The notes beneath the pieces are model-generated. The model was given only the letters and a program-made list of their open reading frames with translations, searched no databases and was not told the DNA's origin. The position numbers and the translations under genes were made by a program. DNA of 64,000 nt from Streptococcus oralis subsp. tigurinus (GTDB taxonomy: Bacteria; Bacillota; Bacilli; Lactobacillales; Streptococcaceae). Shown piece by piece: positions 27,898 to 36,593 of the stretch; the stretch's first letter is position 1, and the number at the start of each line of letters is the position of its first letter. The DNA is taken from positions 1,178,001 through 1,242,000 of the forward strand of contig NZ_AP018338.1 of the NCBI RefSeq assembly GCF_002356415.1, in the 5' to 3' direction.

Positions 27898-27969
27898 TGC
27901 CCCCTGCAGGAATCGAACCTGCAACTACTCCTTAGGAGGGAGTTGTTATATCCATTGAACTAAGGGAGC
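27898..27969 (-). tRNA. tRNA-Arg (anticodon CCT)
   Basis: A full cloverleaf of 72 bases. Acceptor stem GCTCCCT pairs with AGGGGGC, discriminator A, CCA not encoded. The anticodon stem ACTCC/GGAGT encloses CTCCTAA, giving anticodon CCT (reads AGG). The T-arm is TGCAG-GTTCGATTC-CTGCA. It follows the rplS terminator by four bases. Its 3' end borders the AT-rich AbiV-like gene. Confidence 0.97.
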
Positions 27970-27973
27970 TAGA

Positions 27974-27999
27974 GAAAAACCCTGCTGGGTAAGCAGAGT
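27974..27999 (-). terminator. Terminator after rplS
   Basis: Stem ACTCTGC/GCAGGGT, seven-base loop, followed by TTTTTC on the minus strand, between rplS and tRNA-Arg. Confidence 0.8.
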
Positions 28000-28011
28000 T
28001 TTTTAGTCGAA

Positions 28012-28359
28012 TTAACGACGGATTTCTTTGATACGAGCTGCCTTACCTTGAAGTGCACGCAAGTAGTACAATTTCGCACGACGTACTTTACCGTAACGAA
28101 CAACTTCGATCTTTTCAACACGTGGAGTGTGGATTGGGAAGATACGCTCAACACCTACACCGTTAGAGATTTTACGAACTGTGTAGTTTTCTGAGATGCC
28201 AGCACCTTTACGTGCAATAACAACACCTTCAAAAATCTGGATACGTTCACGGTTACCTTCGACAACTTTCGCGTGTACACGAACAGTGTCACCAGGACGG
28301 AATGATGGGATATCTGTACGAAGTTGACCTTCAGTCAAGCTTTGGATTAATGGATTCAT
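28012..28359 (-). CDS. rplS: Ribosomal protein L19
   Basis: A 115-residue 50S protein at the 30S-50S interface. Standard elements: [19 protein letters not shown] at the N-terminus, [20 protein letters not shown] in the middle, and the basic [20 protein letters not shown] at the C-terminus. It is monocistronic, with its own promoter, a structured leader, an AGGAGA ribosome site, and a terminator. Confidence 0.98.
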
Positions 28360-28437
28360 TTTATTCTCCTATCTTTGTCAATCTTGAGGAACCTTCCTCA
28401 GCGGATAAACTGTATTTTTGTGCGTCCATTACACACA
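28360..28437 (-). ncRNA. L19-type ribosomal leader
   Basis: The rplS leader folds strongly: AAACTGTAT pairs with ATACAGTTT, enclosing GTGTG/CGCAC, and a second hairpin TGAGGAA/TTCCTCA follows before the ribosome site. Position and size fit the L19 leader family of Firmicutes. I made the call from pairing and position only. Confidence 0.6.
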
Positions 28438-28443
28438 AGATAC

Positions 28444-28472
28444 AGTTTACCAAATTTCCACCTAAAAGTAAA
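28444..28472 (-). promoter_or_regulatory. Promoter of rplS
   Basis: TTTACT at 28472-28467, 17-base spacer, TAAACT at 28449-28444 on the minus strand. Both hexamers match four of six positions. Confidence 0.5.
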
Positions 28473-28477
28473 GAAAT

Positions 28478-28807
28478 TTATAGCAGAATTCCTAAAAAGA
28501 TCGCTAGAAAACCGCCTATGTAGGTTAAGAATAAATAGCTATAAAATACCTTCTTATTGCTTAACAGTCTTTGTAGCTCGTCATTCAAGGTTGAAAAGGT
28601 CGTCAACCCACCACAAAAACCTGTTGCTAGGGTGGCATAGACTTCCTTGGACTCCACATGATTGTAGAGTAAGCCAATCAAAAAACAACCTAGAAGATTG
28701 GCAATGAGAGTGCCCAGCGGCAATTTAGAAGCTTGATTGTAGCGGGAAAAAAAATAGCGCACTAGGGCTCCAAGCCCGCAGGCGATTGCAAGATAAACGA
28801 TTACCAT
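28478..28807 (-). CDS. crcB2: Fluoride channel CrcB/Fluc, subunit 2
   Basis: A 109-residue membrane protein with four helices, half of a dual-topology fluoride channel that protects against cytoplasmic fluoride. The signature TGFCGGLTTFSTLNDE is near residue 68, with Asn in LLGCFLIG-type helix 2 (TLIANLLGCFLIGLL). It overlaps the other crcB by seven bases. Paired crcB genes usually encode a heterodimer. Confidence 0.93.
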   Translation of the reverse strand: MVIVYLAIACGLGALVRYFFSRYNQASKLPLGTLIANLLGCFLIGLLYNHVESKEVYATLATGFCGGLTTFSTLNDELQRLLSNKKVFYSYLFLTYIGGFLAIFLGILL

Positions 28808-29175
28808 TTCTTCCTCCCTAGAACATAAGCCAAGAGCAGACCTCCACCAATGCTCAAAAATAAGTAGATGCCTAAACTAAGATAACGCCCGGTATCGAGC
28901 AATTTCACAGCATCAAGCATTAAGCTAGAAAAGGTTGTTAAACCTCCGCAAAAACCCGTCCCCAGCGCCAAAACCAAACCTTTACTGCTTTCCTTATAGA
29001 CCAGATAGCCTTTCACCAGATAGACCAGGCAGAAAATGCCCAGATAGTTGACAAGGAGGGTACTCCATGGAAAGTCTGGACTGGCTGGTAACCAAGTGGA
29101 AATGAGATAGCGGACAAGGCCTCCCACCATTGCAGCCAGAAAAATTCCTAGCGGATAGAATTGCTCTTTTTTCAT
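28801..29175 (-). CDS. crcB1: Fluoride channel CrcB/Fluc, subunit 1
   Basis: A 124-residue four-helix membrane protein. The channel signature is TGFCGGLTTFSSLMLDA near residue 72, and STLLVNYLGIFCLVYL carries the conserved Asn. It partners the adjacent crcB. The start overlaps the chorismate mutase stop by four bases. No fluoride riboswitch is visible upstream of this three-gene unit. Confidence 0.93.
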   Translation of the reverse strand: MKKEQFYPLGIFLAAMVGGLVRYLISTWLPASPDFPWSTLLVNYLGIFCLVYLVKGYLVYKESSKGLVLALGTGFCGGLTTFSSLMLDAVKLLDTGRYLSLGIYLFLSIGGGLLLAYVLGRKKW

Positions 29176-29438
29176 TTGATGTTTTGATCCTGATATTCAC
29201 GCGAACGTTTGAGTATGTCCGAAAAAGTTGCGACAATAGTCTCCTGATAGCGCTTATCTTCTACACGACTTCTGACTTTTTCAAAAATAACTTCTTCTCT
29301 CTTAGTATCTAAGATTGGCATACCAGATGCTTTCTTATAAGCGACAACCCCTTCAACTAAGTGCATCCGTTCTTCTAGGAGCTTGACGATTTGGTCGTCT
29401 ATTTGATCAATTTCTTGCCGAATACTATTTAAATCCAT
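29172..29438 (-). CDS. Chorismate mutase, AroQ type
   Basis: An 88-residue all-helical enzyme that rearranges chorismate to prephenate. The first helix IRQEIDQIDDQIVKLLEERM has the active-site Arg, and VAYKKASGMPILDTKREEVI follows. Monofunctional and short, as in other streptococci. First gene of a unit with the two crcB genes, coupled by ATGA; the pairing with fluoride channels probably reflects operon packing rather than shared function. Confidence 0.93.
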   Translation of the reverse strand: MDLNSIRQEIDQIDDQIVKLLEERMHLVEGVVAYKKASGMPILDTKREEVIFEKVRSRVEDKRYQETIVATFSDILKRSREYQDQNIK

Positions 29439-29512
29439 AGTGTCTCCTCCTTTATTTGAATTATTGTATCAAAAAGCCACCAAATAGGCTAGTAAAATCC
29501 CAAAATAACTAA

Positions 29513-29551
29513 TAAAAAAACTGCATCGACTCCTTCCAGTCAGCGCAGTTT
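29513..29551 (-). terminator. Terminator after the flavodoxin gene
   Basis: Long stem beginning AAACTGC/GCAGTTT with an inner GACT/AGTC pair and purine loop, followed on the minus strand by seven T. Confidence 0.85.
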
Positions 29552-29556
29552 GATTC

Positions 29557-30000
29557 TTATCCTACTTTTGCAGCCAATTCTTCTGCGAATTGTTCCAAGC
29601 GTTCGATGTCTTCTTCTTCGGCAGAGAGGTCCACTTTAACACACTCTGAACCTTTTTCTGCTCCTGTCGCTACAAATACACGATCAAAGTCATCAACAGC
29701 CTTACAGAATTCGTCGTAGAAGGTGTCACCTGAACCAACAACTCCATAGATTTTCCCATTCAAGTTGAGATCTGCTAGGTCTTCGTAGAAGTCCATCATC
29801 TCATCTGGCAATTCTCCATCTCCGTAAGTGTAAGTCGCAACGATTGCGATGTCTGCTTCCAAAAAGTCTGAAGCGTCAACAGTCGTACATTCATCAACAT
29901 CGACATCCAAACCCAAGTCACGCAATTTATCTGCAACAATATCTGCAATCTCTTCGGTATTACCGGTCATACTGGCAAATACAATTTTTGCTAATGCCAT
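29557..30000 (-). CDS. Flavodoxin
   Basis: A 147-residue FMN electron carrier. The phosphate-binding loop is FASMTGNTEEIAD (residues 9-21), and the FMN-flanking segments are ATYTYGDGELPDEMMDFYED near residue 55 and GVVGSGDTFYDEFCKAVDDF near residue 87. Acidic overall. Monocistronic with its own TATAAT and terminator. Electron partners are not in the window. Confidence 0.95.
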   Translation of the reverse strand: MALAKIVFASMTGNTEEIADIVADKLRDLGLDVDVDECTTVDASDFLEADIAIVATYTYGDGELPDEMMDFYEDLADLNLNGKIYGVVGSGDTFYDEFCKAVDDFDRVFVATGAEKGSECVKVDLSAEEEDIERLEQFAEELAAKVG

Positions 30001-30027
30001 ATCGTCCTCCTCAATTTATCTTTCTCC

Positions 30028-30036
30028 ATTATATCA
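30028..30036 (-). promoter_or_regulatory. Promoter (-10) of the flavodoxin gene
   Basis: TGA then TATAAT on the minus strand (-10 at 30033-30028), 28 bases before the ATG; the ribosome site is GAGGAGG. Confidence 0.6.
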
Positions 30037-30068
30037 TATCTTTTTCATTTTAAAAATAAAAATTCTTG

Positions 30069-30077
30069 TGCTACAAT
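30069..30077 (+). promoter_or_regulatory. Extended -10 promoter of the DHH gene
   Basis: TGC followed by TACAAT (-10 at 30072-30077), 27 bases upstream of the ATG at 30104. Confidence 0.6.
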
Positions 30078-30103
30078 AAAATGAGAAAGAATTGAGGTTA
30101 CTT

Positions 30104-31039
30104 ATGGAAATTTGCCAGCAAATTTTAGAACAAATTAAAAAATACGATACAATTATTATCCACCGCCACATGAGAGCGGATCCCGATGCGTTGGGGAGTC
30201 AAGTAGGACTTAAAGAGTTGCTCCAATATAATTTTCCTGAAAAAAAGATCAAGGTTGTTGGTTATGATTTACCGACTTTAACTTGGCTAGCCACAATGGA
30301 TCAAGTTGAAAATGATGAATTCGAGGGTTCTCTTGCGATTGTTTGTGATACGGCTAATACTGCTCGTATTGATGATAAGCGCTATCTTAAGGCAGAGACC
30401 ATCATTAAGATTGACCACCATCCAAACGATGAGGAATACGGCGATTTGGTCTGGATTGATACCAGCTCTAGTAGTGCTAGTGAAATGATCGCAATCTTTG
30501 CTGAAGAGAACAATCTTGAACTCTCTGACAATGCAGCTTATCTTTTGACTGCTGGAATCATTGGTGATACAGGCCGTTTTCTCTATCCTTCCACTTCTGC
30601 AAGAACACTTCGTATCGCCAGTCATCTGAGAGCATTTGATTTTGATTATGCTGGTTTGACACGCAAGATGGATACCATTAGCTATAAGATTGCAAAACTT
30701 CAAGGCTACATCTACGACCATCTAGAAGTTGATGAAAACGGAGTTGCTCGCGTTCTTCTAAGTCAAGAAGTCTTGAAACAATTCAATGTTACCGATGCTG
30801 AAACTGCAGCCATTGTCGGTGCACCTGGACGCATTGACAGTGTGAGTCTATGGGGAATTTTTGTGGAGCAGACTGATGGCCACTACCGTGTTCGCTTACG
30901 CAGTAAAATCCATCCTATCAATGAAATTGCCAAGGAACATGATGGTGGAGGCCACCCTCTAGCAAGTGGTGCCAATTCCTATAGCCTAGAGGAAAACGAA
31001 ATCATCTACCAAAAGTTAAAAAACTTACTTAAAAACTGA
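30104..31039 (+). CDS. DHH/DHHA1 phosphoesterase (NrnA-like)
   Basis: A 311-residue cytoplasmic phosphoesterase of the NrnA type, which degrades oligoribonucleotides, pAp or linear cyclic-dinucleotide products. The metal motifs are IIIHRHMRADPDALGSQ near residue 21, VCDTANTARI near residue 82, and IKIDHHPNDEE (DHH) near residue 108. The C-terminal DHHA1 motif is GGGHPLASGA near residue 287. I chose ATG 30104, with GAGGT before it; the longer TTG start adds four residues. In S. pneumoniae two such enzymes share cyclic-di-AMP breakdown; this is the smaller, soluble kind. Confidence 0.93.
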   Translation: MEICQQILEQIKKYDTIIIHRHMRADPDALGSQVGLKELLQYNFPEKKIKVVGYDLPTLTWLATMDQVENDEFEGSLAIVCDTANTARIDDKRYLKAETIIKIDHHPNDEEYGDLVWIDTSSSSASEMIAIFAEENNLELSDNAAYLLTAGIIGDTGRFLYPSTSARTLRIASHLRAFDFDYAGLTRKMDTISYKIAKLQGYIYDHLEVDENGVARVLLSQEVLKQFNVTDAETAAIVGAPGRIDSVSLWGIFVEQTDGHYRVRLRSKIHPINEIAKEHDGGGHPLASGANSYSLEENEIIYQKLKNLLKN

Positions 31040-31047
31040 TAAAATAC

Positions 31048-31076
31048 TTGCCAAACTTTTCATAATCTGATAAACT
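31048..31076 (+). promoter_or_regulatory. Promoter of the L31 gene
   Basis: TTGCCA at 31048-31053, 17-base spacer, TAAACT at 31071-31076, about 60 bases upstream of the start codon. Confidence 0.7.
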
Positions 31077-31134
31077 AGTAAGGTAACAATCTATGGCTCG
31101 CAAAGAGACCATGGCAGAAAGGAAATATTGCAAA

Positions 31135-31377
31135 ATGAAAAAAGATATCCATCCAGAATATCGCCCAGTTGTCTTCATGGACACAACTACTGGTTACAAA
31201 TTCCTTAGCGGTTCAACTAAACGCTCTAACGAAACTGTTGAGTTCGAAGGCGAAACTTACCCATTGATCCGTGTGGAAATTTCATCAGACTCACACCCAT
31301 TCTACACTGGACGTCAAAAGTTCACTCAAGCAGATGGACGTGTGGATCGTTTCAACAAAAAATACGGTCTCAAATAA
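31135..31377 (+). CDS. rpmE: Ribosomal protein L31 type B
   Basis: An 80-residue 50S protein of the type B (zinc-free) form: [20 protein letters not shown] at the N-terminus and no CxxC pair anywhere. I start at ATG 31135, preceded by AAAGGA at about 11 bases; a longer frame from 31093 adds 14 residues not found in L31. Zinc-free L31 is the only form common in streptococci, consistent with low zinc demand. Own promoter and strong terminator. Confidence 0.95.
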   Translation: MKKDIHPEYRPVVFMDTTTGYKFLSGSTKRSNETVEFEGETYPLIRVEISSDSHPFYTGRQKFTQADGRVDRFNKKYGLK

Positions 31378-31381
31378 TGAT

Positions 31382-31413
31382 AAAAAAGAACAGTTTCAAC
31401 TGTTCTTTTTTTT
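31382..31413 (+). terminator. Terminator after the L31 gene
   Basis: Stem AGAACAGT/ACTGTTCT, four-base loop TTCA, followed by seven or more T, preceded by an A-run. Confidence 0.9.
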
Positions 31414-31492
31414 ACTTCTTTTTATGAATCAACTACGACTACCTCCTCTTTACCAATCTTCCCGATACCGAGACTTGACTTCAAAACCACTC

Positions 31493-32827
31493 TTAAAAAA
31501 TATCGAAAAGAAGCTTGATGTTAAGAATGGTCAAGATGATTGAAACTGCGTAACCTAGGATTGTGTTCCACTTGGCATTGGTAAATTCACCCATAAGTGA
31601 CTTCTTAGAGGTCAAATAAATCAAGGGGAAGATTGAAAACGGAAGAGCGATTGAAAGAAAGACCTGTGAATAGACCAATAACTGATCCAAGGTTTTTTCT
31701 TGATGTCCAAACAAGACGGCGACTATAATCACAGGGATCAAGGCAAAAATACGTGTACCGATACGGATAATCCACTGAGGTAATCTTAGATGTAAGAAAC
31801 CTTCCATGACAATCTGTCCTGTCAAAGTGCCTGTAATGGTCGAATTTTGACCACTTGCTAAGAGGGCTAGAGCAAATAAAGTTGACAAGGTTGAGCTGGC
31901 TATTGCTCCTGCTATCGTCGAATCCTGTAAAGCATTGTACATTTGGGAGAAAGCTGAAATTTCAGATGCATGACCAAAAAAGAGGGAGGCACCTAAAATG
32001 AGAAGCAAGGAATTGACAATAAAGGCTAGGGACAACTGAAGATTTGAATCCCAGGTCATAAAGCGTACTGCTTTTCGAACATCCTTCTTATCTTTGTGAT
32101 TGATTTTCCTTGTTTGGGATAGAGAGGAATGGAGATAGAGATTATGGGGCATGACTGTCGCACCTACAATCCCTAGAGCCAAGGTCAATTGACTTTCATG
32201 ACCTGGTAACGGTGTTTCAAATAAAGTTGAAGTTGGTAAATAACCACCAATAATCCCCTGGATACTTGGATTGGATAAGGCCACAAGATAGGCAAAGATG
32301 GCTAATATGGTTAAAATAAGAGTCGTAACAATGGCTTCAATTTTTTTGAAACCAAATTTCATCAATAAAAGTAACAAAAATACATCTAAAACGGTTAGAA
32401 GGATAGCAATCATAATCGGTATTTTAAACAAAAGATTTAAGGCAATTGCTGAACCTAAAACTTCAGCCAAATCTGTCGCCATTAAAGCTAATTCTAAAAT
32501 CACCCATAAACTATAGCGAAGCCACTTGGGAGCATGATGAGCCGTTGCCTGCGCTAGGTCCATCCTAGTCACGATACCGAGCTTTCCAGCCATCTGTTGT
32601 AACTGCATAGCAATGATGGATGAAATTAAAATAACAAATAAAAGGCTGTACTTGTAGGAGGCGCCACCAACCACGCTGGTGATCCAGTTTCCTGGATCCA
32701 TGTAGCCAACTGCCACAAGTGCACCAGGTCCTAAAAATGCTTTTAGATTTTGCCAAAAATGATTGTTATTTGGAGTCTCAATAGATTGATTGATCTCAGA
32801 AAGAGAGACTTTTTCATAAGAGGACAT
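31493..32827 (-). CDS. mntH: Nramp-type Mn2+/H+ transporter MntH
   Basis: A 444-residue, 11-helix metal importer. The metal site in helix 1 reads VGYMDPGNWITS (DPGN motif, near residue 41) and helix 6 has ATVMPHNLYLHSSL (MPH motif, near residue 226). It imports manganese with protons. The start ATG is preceded by a long leader of about 90 bases. A near-palindromic Fur-family-like site overlaps the -35 region. Pneumococci mainly use PsaABC for manganese, so this gene may be a strain or species marker. Confidence 0.95.
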   Translation of the reverse strand: MSSYEKVSLSEINQSIETPNNNHFWQNLKAFLGPGALVAVGYMDPGNWITSVVGGASYKYSLLFVILISSIIAMQLQQMAGKLGIVTRMDLAQATAHHAPKWLRYSLWVILELALMATDLAEVLGSAIALNLLFKIPIMIAILLTVLDVFLLLLLMKFGFKKIEAIVTTLILTILAIFAYLVALSNPSIQGIIGGYLPTSTLFETPLPGHESQLTLALGIVGATVMPHNLYLHSSLSQTRKINHKDKKDVRKAVRFMTWDSNLQLSLAFIVNSLLLILGASLFFGHASEISAFSQMYNALQDSTIAGAIASSTLSTLFALALLASGQNSTITGTLTGQIVMEGFLHLRLPQWIIRIGTRIFALIPVIIVAVLFGHQEKTLDQLLVYSQVFLSIALPFSIFPLIYLTSKKSLMGEFTNAKWNTILGYAVSIILTILNIKLLFDIF

Positions 32828-32925
32828 AGGGATTTCCCACTTTCTAATCTGTCTTTACATATTTCTTAATAGAATATTTTTTGAAAGAATGATGAAAATA
32901 GTTTACCTATTTCCAATTCATCCTT

Positions 32926-32931
32926 ATTATA
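32926..32931 (-). promoter_or_regulatory. -10 box of the mntH promoter
   Basis: Consensus TATAAT on the minus strand at 32931-32926, 98 bases before the ATG. The -35 position is weak (TTAGGA) and lies inside the putative operator. Confidence 0.65.
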
Positions 32932-32938
32932 TCACATT

Positions 32939-32954
32939 TTAGAATGATTCCTAA
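32939..32954 (-). promoter_or_regulatory. Candidate metalloregulator operator upstream of mntH
   Basis: TTAGAATGATTCCTAA is an almost perfect inverted repeat, with one extra C. It resembles a PerR box (TTATAATNATTATAA) and covers the region 8-23 bases upstream of the -10. A PerR- or MntR-type repressor bound here would block the promoter. The assignment is by pattern. Confidence 0.45.
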
Positions 32955-32997
32955 TAAAAGAAATGATAATTGAAATAGGCAATATCAGTATTGTAAA

Positions 32998-33023
32998 AGC
33001 CAGCGTTTTTTGACGCTGGCTTT
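32998..33023 (-). terminator. Terminator after carB
   Basis: Stem GCCAGCG/CGCTGGC with an A-rich eight-base loop, followed by TTTTA on the minus strand. It closes the pyrimidine operon. Confidence 0.85.
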
Positions 33024-33047
33024 AAAACTGTGAAAAATATTTCTCAA

Positions 33048-36000
33048 CTAGATCGCTTCTGTGACAAAACTACGGCTTTCAAGCACTCTAAGCATGGCAT
33101 TAGCTGTATCTAAGGCTGTAAAAAGTGGCACACCGTGTTCAATGGCTGAACGACGGATTTGCTCACCATCTTCGTCAGCAGTTCGTTTGGTTCCGACAGT
33201 ATTGATGATCGCTTGGACTTTTCCTTTACGGACATAGCTTGGGATATCCTGTTCATCGTCACCAATCTTACCAACAGGTTGGGCTTCGAGTCCATGACTG
33301 GCAAAGAAGGCTGCTGTCCCTTCTGTCGCGAGGATACCGTAGCCGATATTTTGGAAACGGCGAGCCAAGTCCAAGGCTTCATCTTTGGCATCATCAGCGA
33401 TGGTGAAGACCACATTCCCAAAGGTTGGCAAGTGTAAGTAAGAAGCTTCAAAAGCTTTATAGAGAGCTTTTTCCAAAGTCGTATCAGAACCCATGACTTC
33501 ACCTGTTGACTTCATTTCAGGGCCGAGCAAGCTGTCTACCTTAGCTAGTTTGGTAAAGGAGAAGACTGGAGCCTTGATATGAACGCGAGTACTTTCAGGA
33601 TAAAGTCCATCTTGGTAGCCAAGTTCTTCAAGACTTTGCCCAAGAATCAGCTTAGTCGCTACCTGAGCCATAGGAATATTAGTTACCTTAGAAAGGAATG
33701 GCACTGTACGGCTGGCACGTGGATTAACCTCAATCACATAAACTTTTTCATCCTTGATGACAAACTGGATGTTCATCATGCCAAGACAGTTAAGACCAAT
33801 TGCTAGGCGTTTGGTATAGTCTGCGATGGTTTCCTGAACCTTTTGCGACAAGGTTTGTGGTGGGTAAACGGCCATTGAGTCACCTGAGTGAACACCGGCA
33901 CGTTCGATATGTTCCATGATACCAGGGATAAGGACATTTTCTCCGTCTGAAATGGCATCAACTTCACACTCTTGCCCAACGATGTAAGAGTCAACAAGTA
34001 CTGGGTGGTCTGGACTAGCCTTAACAGCGGTACGCATGTAAGAACGAAGGTCTTCTTCGTTTTCTACAATTTCCATAGCACGTCCCCCCAAGACATAAGA
34101 TGGGCGAACGAGGACTGGGAAACCAATCTTGCGAGCTGCAAGCACTGCTTCTTCTTCATTGGTAGCCGTTTGACCTGGTGGCTGTGGAATATCCAAGTCT
34201 TTAAGGGCTTGTTCAAAGAGGTCACGGTCTTCGGCACGGTCCAAGTCAGCTACTTGGGTACCAAGGATGGTCACACCTGCTTTTGCCAAAGGCTCCGCAA
34301 GGTTGATGGCTGTTTGACCACCAAACTGAACAATAACACCTTTTGGTTGTTCCAAATCGATAACATTCATGACATCTTCGAATGTCAATGGTTCAAAGTA
34401 GAGCTTGTCAGACACAGAGAAGTCTGTAGAAACGGTCTCTGGATTTGAGTTCATGATGATAGCTTCATAGCCAGCAGCCTGGATAGCCTTAACTGAGTGA
34501 ACAGTTGCGTAGTCAAACTCAACTCCTTGTCCGATACGGATTGGACCTGAACCTAGGACAAGTACAGATTCCTTATCAGATTTGATAGATTCATTTTCCC
34601 AACCATATGTTGAATAGAAATATGGTGTTTCAGAGTCAAACTCTGCCGCACAAGTATCAACCATCTTGTAGACTGGGATAATCTTGTTTTCCAAACGAAG
34701 TTGGCGAACTTGGTCAGCTGTCGTTTTCCAGAGTTCAGCAATCTTACGGTCTGAAAATCCATTGAGTTTAGCTGTTTTCAAGACTTCTAGATCTTGTGGA
34801 TGGGCACCCAATTCTTGCTCAATTTCAAAGATGTGCAAGAGCTTATCAAGATAAAAGATATCAATCTTAGTCAATTCAGCAATTTCTTCTGGTGTGTAAC
34901 CACGGCGAATAGCTTCTGATACGTAGAAGAGACGGTCGTCTTGGGCCTTGACAACCTTTTCAATCAAGGCATCATCAGAAACGGTTGCCAGTTCAGGCAT
35001 TTCATTGTGGTGAACCCCAATTTCAAGTGAACGACAGGCTTTTAGAAGAGATTCCTCGATGTTACGACCAATGGCCATGACTTCCCCAGTCGCTTTCATC
35101 TGAGTTCCAAGACGACGCTCACCTTTTTCAAACTTGTCAAATGGGAAACGTGGAATTTTCGCAACGACGTAGTCAAGGGCTGGCTCAAACATGGCATAAG
35201 TTGAACCTGTAACTGGGTTGATGACCTCATCCAGGGTCAAACCGACAGCAATCTTGGCAGCTAATTTGGCAATCGGATAACCCGTCGCCTTAGAAGCAAG
35301 GGCTGACGAACGCGATACACGAGGGTTTACTTCGATAACATAGTACTTGAAGCTATGCGGATCAAGGGCCAGCTGAACGTTACACCCACCTTCAATCTTG
35401 AGAGCGCGGATAATGCTCAAGCTCGCGTCACGGAGCATTTGGTTTTCATAGTCCGACATGGTTTGCGCAGGAGCAAATACAATAGAATCCCCTGTATGAA
35501 TCCCAACTGGGTCAAAGTTTTCCATGTTACAAACAACGAGGGCATTGTCAGCTGAATCACGCATGACTTCGTATTCAATTTCCTTGAAACCGGCAATGGA
35601 ACGTTCAATCAAACATTGGGTAACAGGTGACAATTTCAACCCATTTTCAGCGATTTCACGCAATTCTTCCTCGTTGGCACACATACCGCCACCAGTACCA
35701 CCAAGGGTAAAGGCTGGACGAACTATAACAGGATAGCCAATTGACGCCGCAAAGGCAATAGCTTCTTCAACTGTGTTGACAATTTCAGATTCAGGGATTG
35801 GTTGCTCAAGCTCTTCCATCAATTGTTTAAAGAGGTCACGATCTTCCGCTTGATCAATGGCAGATAATTTAGTTCCCAGAAGTTCAACACCAAGCTCATC
35901 AAGGATACCGTTTTTAGACAATTCCATGGCCATGTTGAGACCTGTCTGACCACCAAGTGTTGGTAGCAAGGCATCTGGACGTTCCTTACGAAGAATACGT

Positions 36001-36224
36001 GTCACAAACTCAAGTGTAATCGGTTCGATGTAAACCTTATCAGCAATCTCCTTGTCCGTCATGATGGTTGCAGGGTTTGAGTTCACCAAAACAACCTCAT
36101 AGCCCTCCTCTTTCAAAGACAAGCAAGCCTGGGTCCCAGCGTAGTCAAACTCAGCAGCCTGACCAATAATAATCGGACCAGAACCAATCACCATAATTTT
36201 TTGAATATCAGTACGTTTAGGCAT
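33048..36224 (-). CDS. carB: Carbamoyl-phosphate synthase large subunit
   Basis: A 1058-residue enzyme with two ATP-grasp halves that makes carbamoyl phosphate for pyrimidine and arginine synthesis. It starts [20 protein letters not shown]. Each half has its own repeat ([40 protein letters not shown]). The C-terminal domain (about residues 930-1058) is the allosteric UMP/PRPP-binding region. Length is normal. No ribosome site is visible before the ATG (CTTAATATCTTATAA). It is separated from carA by 448 bases containing PyrR-like loops and a promoter. Confidence 0.97.
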   Translation of the reverse strand: MPKRTDIQKIMVIGSGPIIIGQAAEFDYAGTQACLSLKEEGYEVVLVNSNPATIMTDKEIADKVYIEPITLEFVTRILRKERPDALLPTLGGQTGLNMAMELSKNGILDELGVELLGTKLSAIDQAEDRDLFKQLMEELEQPIPESEIVNTVEEAIAFAASIGYPVIVRPAFTLGGTGGGMCANEEELREIAENGLKLSPVTQCLIERSIAGFKEIEYEVMRDSADNALVVCNMENFDPVGIHTGDSIVFAPAQTMSDYENQMLRDASLSIIRALKIEGGCNVQLALDPHSFKYYVIEVNPRVSRSSALASKATGYPIAKLAAKIAVGLTLDEVINPVTGSTYAMFEPALDYVVAKIPRFPFDKFEKGERRLGTQMKATGEVMAIGRNIEESLLKACRSLEIGVHHNEMPELATVSDDALIEKVVKAQDDRLFYVSEAIRRGYTPEEIAELTKIDIFYLDKLLHIFEIEQELGAHPQDLEVLKTAKLNGFSDRKIAELWKTTADQVRQLRLENKIIPVYKMVDTCAAEFDSETPYFYSTYGWENESIKSDKESVLVLGSGPIRIGQGVEFDYATVHSVKAIQAAGYEAIIMNSNPETVSTDFSVSDKLYFEPLTFEDVMNVIDLEQPKGVIVQFGGQTAINLAEPLAKAGVTILGTQVADLDRAEDRDLFEQALKDLDIPQPPGQTATNEEEAVLAARKIGFPVLVRPSYVLGGRAMEIVENEEDLRSYMRTAVKASPDHPVLVDSYIVGQECEVDAISDGENVLIPGIMEHIERAGVHSGDSMAVYPPQTLSQKVQETIADYTKRLAIGLNCLGMMNIQFVIKDEKVYVIEVNPRASRTVPFLSKVTNIPMAQVATKLILGQSLEELGYQDGLYPESTRVHIKAPVFSFTKLAKVDSLLGPEMKSTGEVMGSDTTLEKALYKAFEASYLHLPTFGNVVFTIADDAKDEALDLARRFQNIGYGILATEGTAAFFASHGLEAQPVGKIGDDEQDIPSYVRKGKVQAIINTVGTKRTADEDGEQIRRSAIEHGVPLFTALDTANAMLRVLESRSFVTEAI

Positions 36225-36256
36225 TTATAAGATATTAAGGGCGTCAAGCGGACAAA

Positions 36257-36314
36257 GCTAAAATAGGAGTTATGACGAAGAACTGTCAGTTCTAGGAATA
36301 ACTATCTTTTTAGC
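36257..36314 (-). terminator. Large hairpin before carB, possible attenuator
   Basis: Outer stem GCTAAAA/TTTTAGC, middle stem AGTTAT/ATAACT and an inner perfect stem AGAACTG/CAGTTCT. It is followed by TTTG only, so its strength as a terminator is uncertain. It lies 33 bases before the carB ATG. Confidence 0.45.
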
Positions 36315-36372
36315 ACAGTCCGTAGCCCGTATTCAGTTCAGCAAATACGGATCACCCTTCTCCTTTCTATTC

Positions 36373-36390
36373 GGCAACTCTCTGGTTGCC
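36373..36390 (-). promoter_or_regulatory. PyrR-like binding hairpin 2 before carB
   Basis: GGCA-ACCAGAGAGT-TGCC on the minus strand. The loop has the PyrR core CCNGNGAG; the last loop base differs from the consensus G. Confidence 0.6.
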
Positions 36391-36508
36391 ATTAAATAAA
36401 TTCTCCGACGATTTTTTAGAGAAACGATATTTTTCGATAAAAAATCTAGTGCAGGGAGTTTTTAGTTCACCCAATAGCGACTAAAAGAAACGACCTGTCT
36501 TTCTATTC

Positions 36509-36526
36509 GTCGCCTCACAGAGCGAC
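36509..36526 (-). promoter_or_regulatory. PyrR-like binding hairpin 1 before carB
   Basis: GTCG-CTCTGTGAGG-CGAC on the minus strand. The loop matches NYCNGNGAGG, the same geometry as the canonical loops before pyrR and the uracil permease. Confidence 0.65.
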
Positions 36527-36564
36527 ATTAAATAAGATACAAAGGACGAATAGAAAGCGATTGA

Positions 36565-36593
36565 ATTTTAGGAAACCAAGGAAGGATTGACAA
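36565..36593 (-). promoter_or_regulatory. Internal promoter for carB
   Basis: TTGTCA at 36593-36588, 17-base spacer, TAAAAT at 36570-36565 on the minus strand; each hexamer matches five of six positions. It lies inside an inverted repeat (GAAACCAA/TTGGTTTC). It would give carB its own transcript with a leader of about 330 bases. Confidence 0.7.

Noticed and set aside
27745-27898. Minus-strand frame ending VFRPKSAPKLQELYKVSM as an integrase tail
   Set aside because: It opens right after a stop near the tRNA and points away from it. The plus-strand frame is a better, though still weak, candidate, so I reported only that one.
28360-29500. Fluoride riboswitch upstream of the crcB pair
   Set aside because: The crcB genes are coupled to chorismate mutase, and the short leader before that gene shows no fluoride-riboswitch-like pseudoknot.
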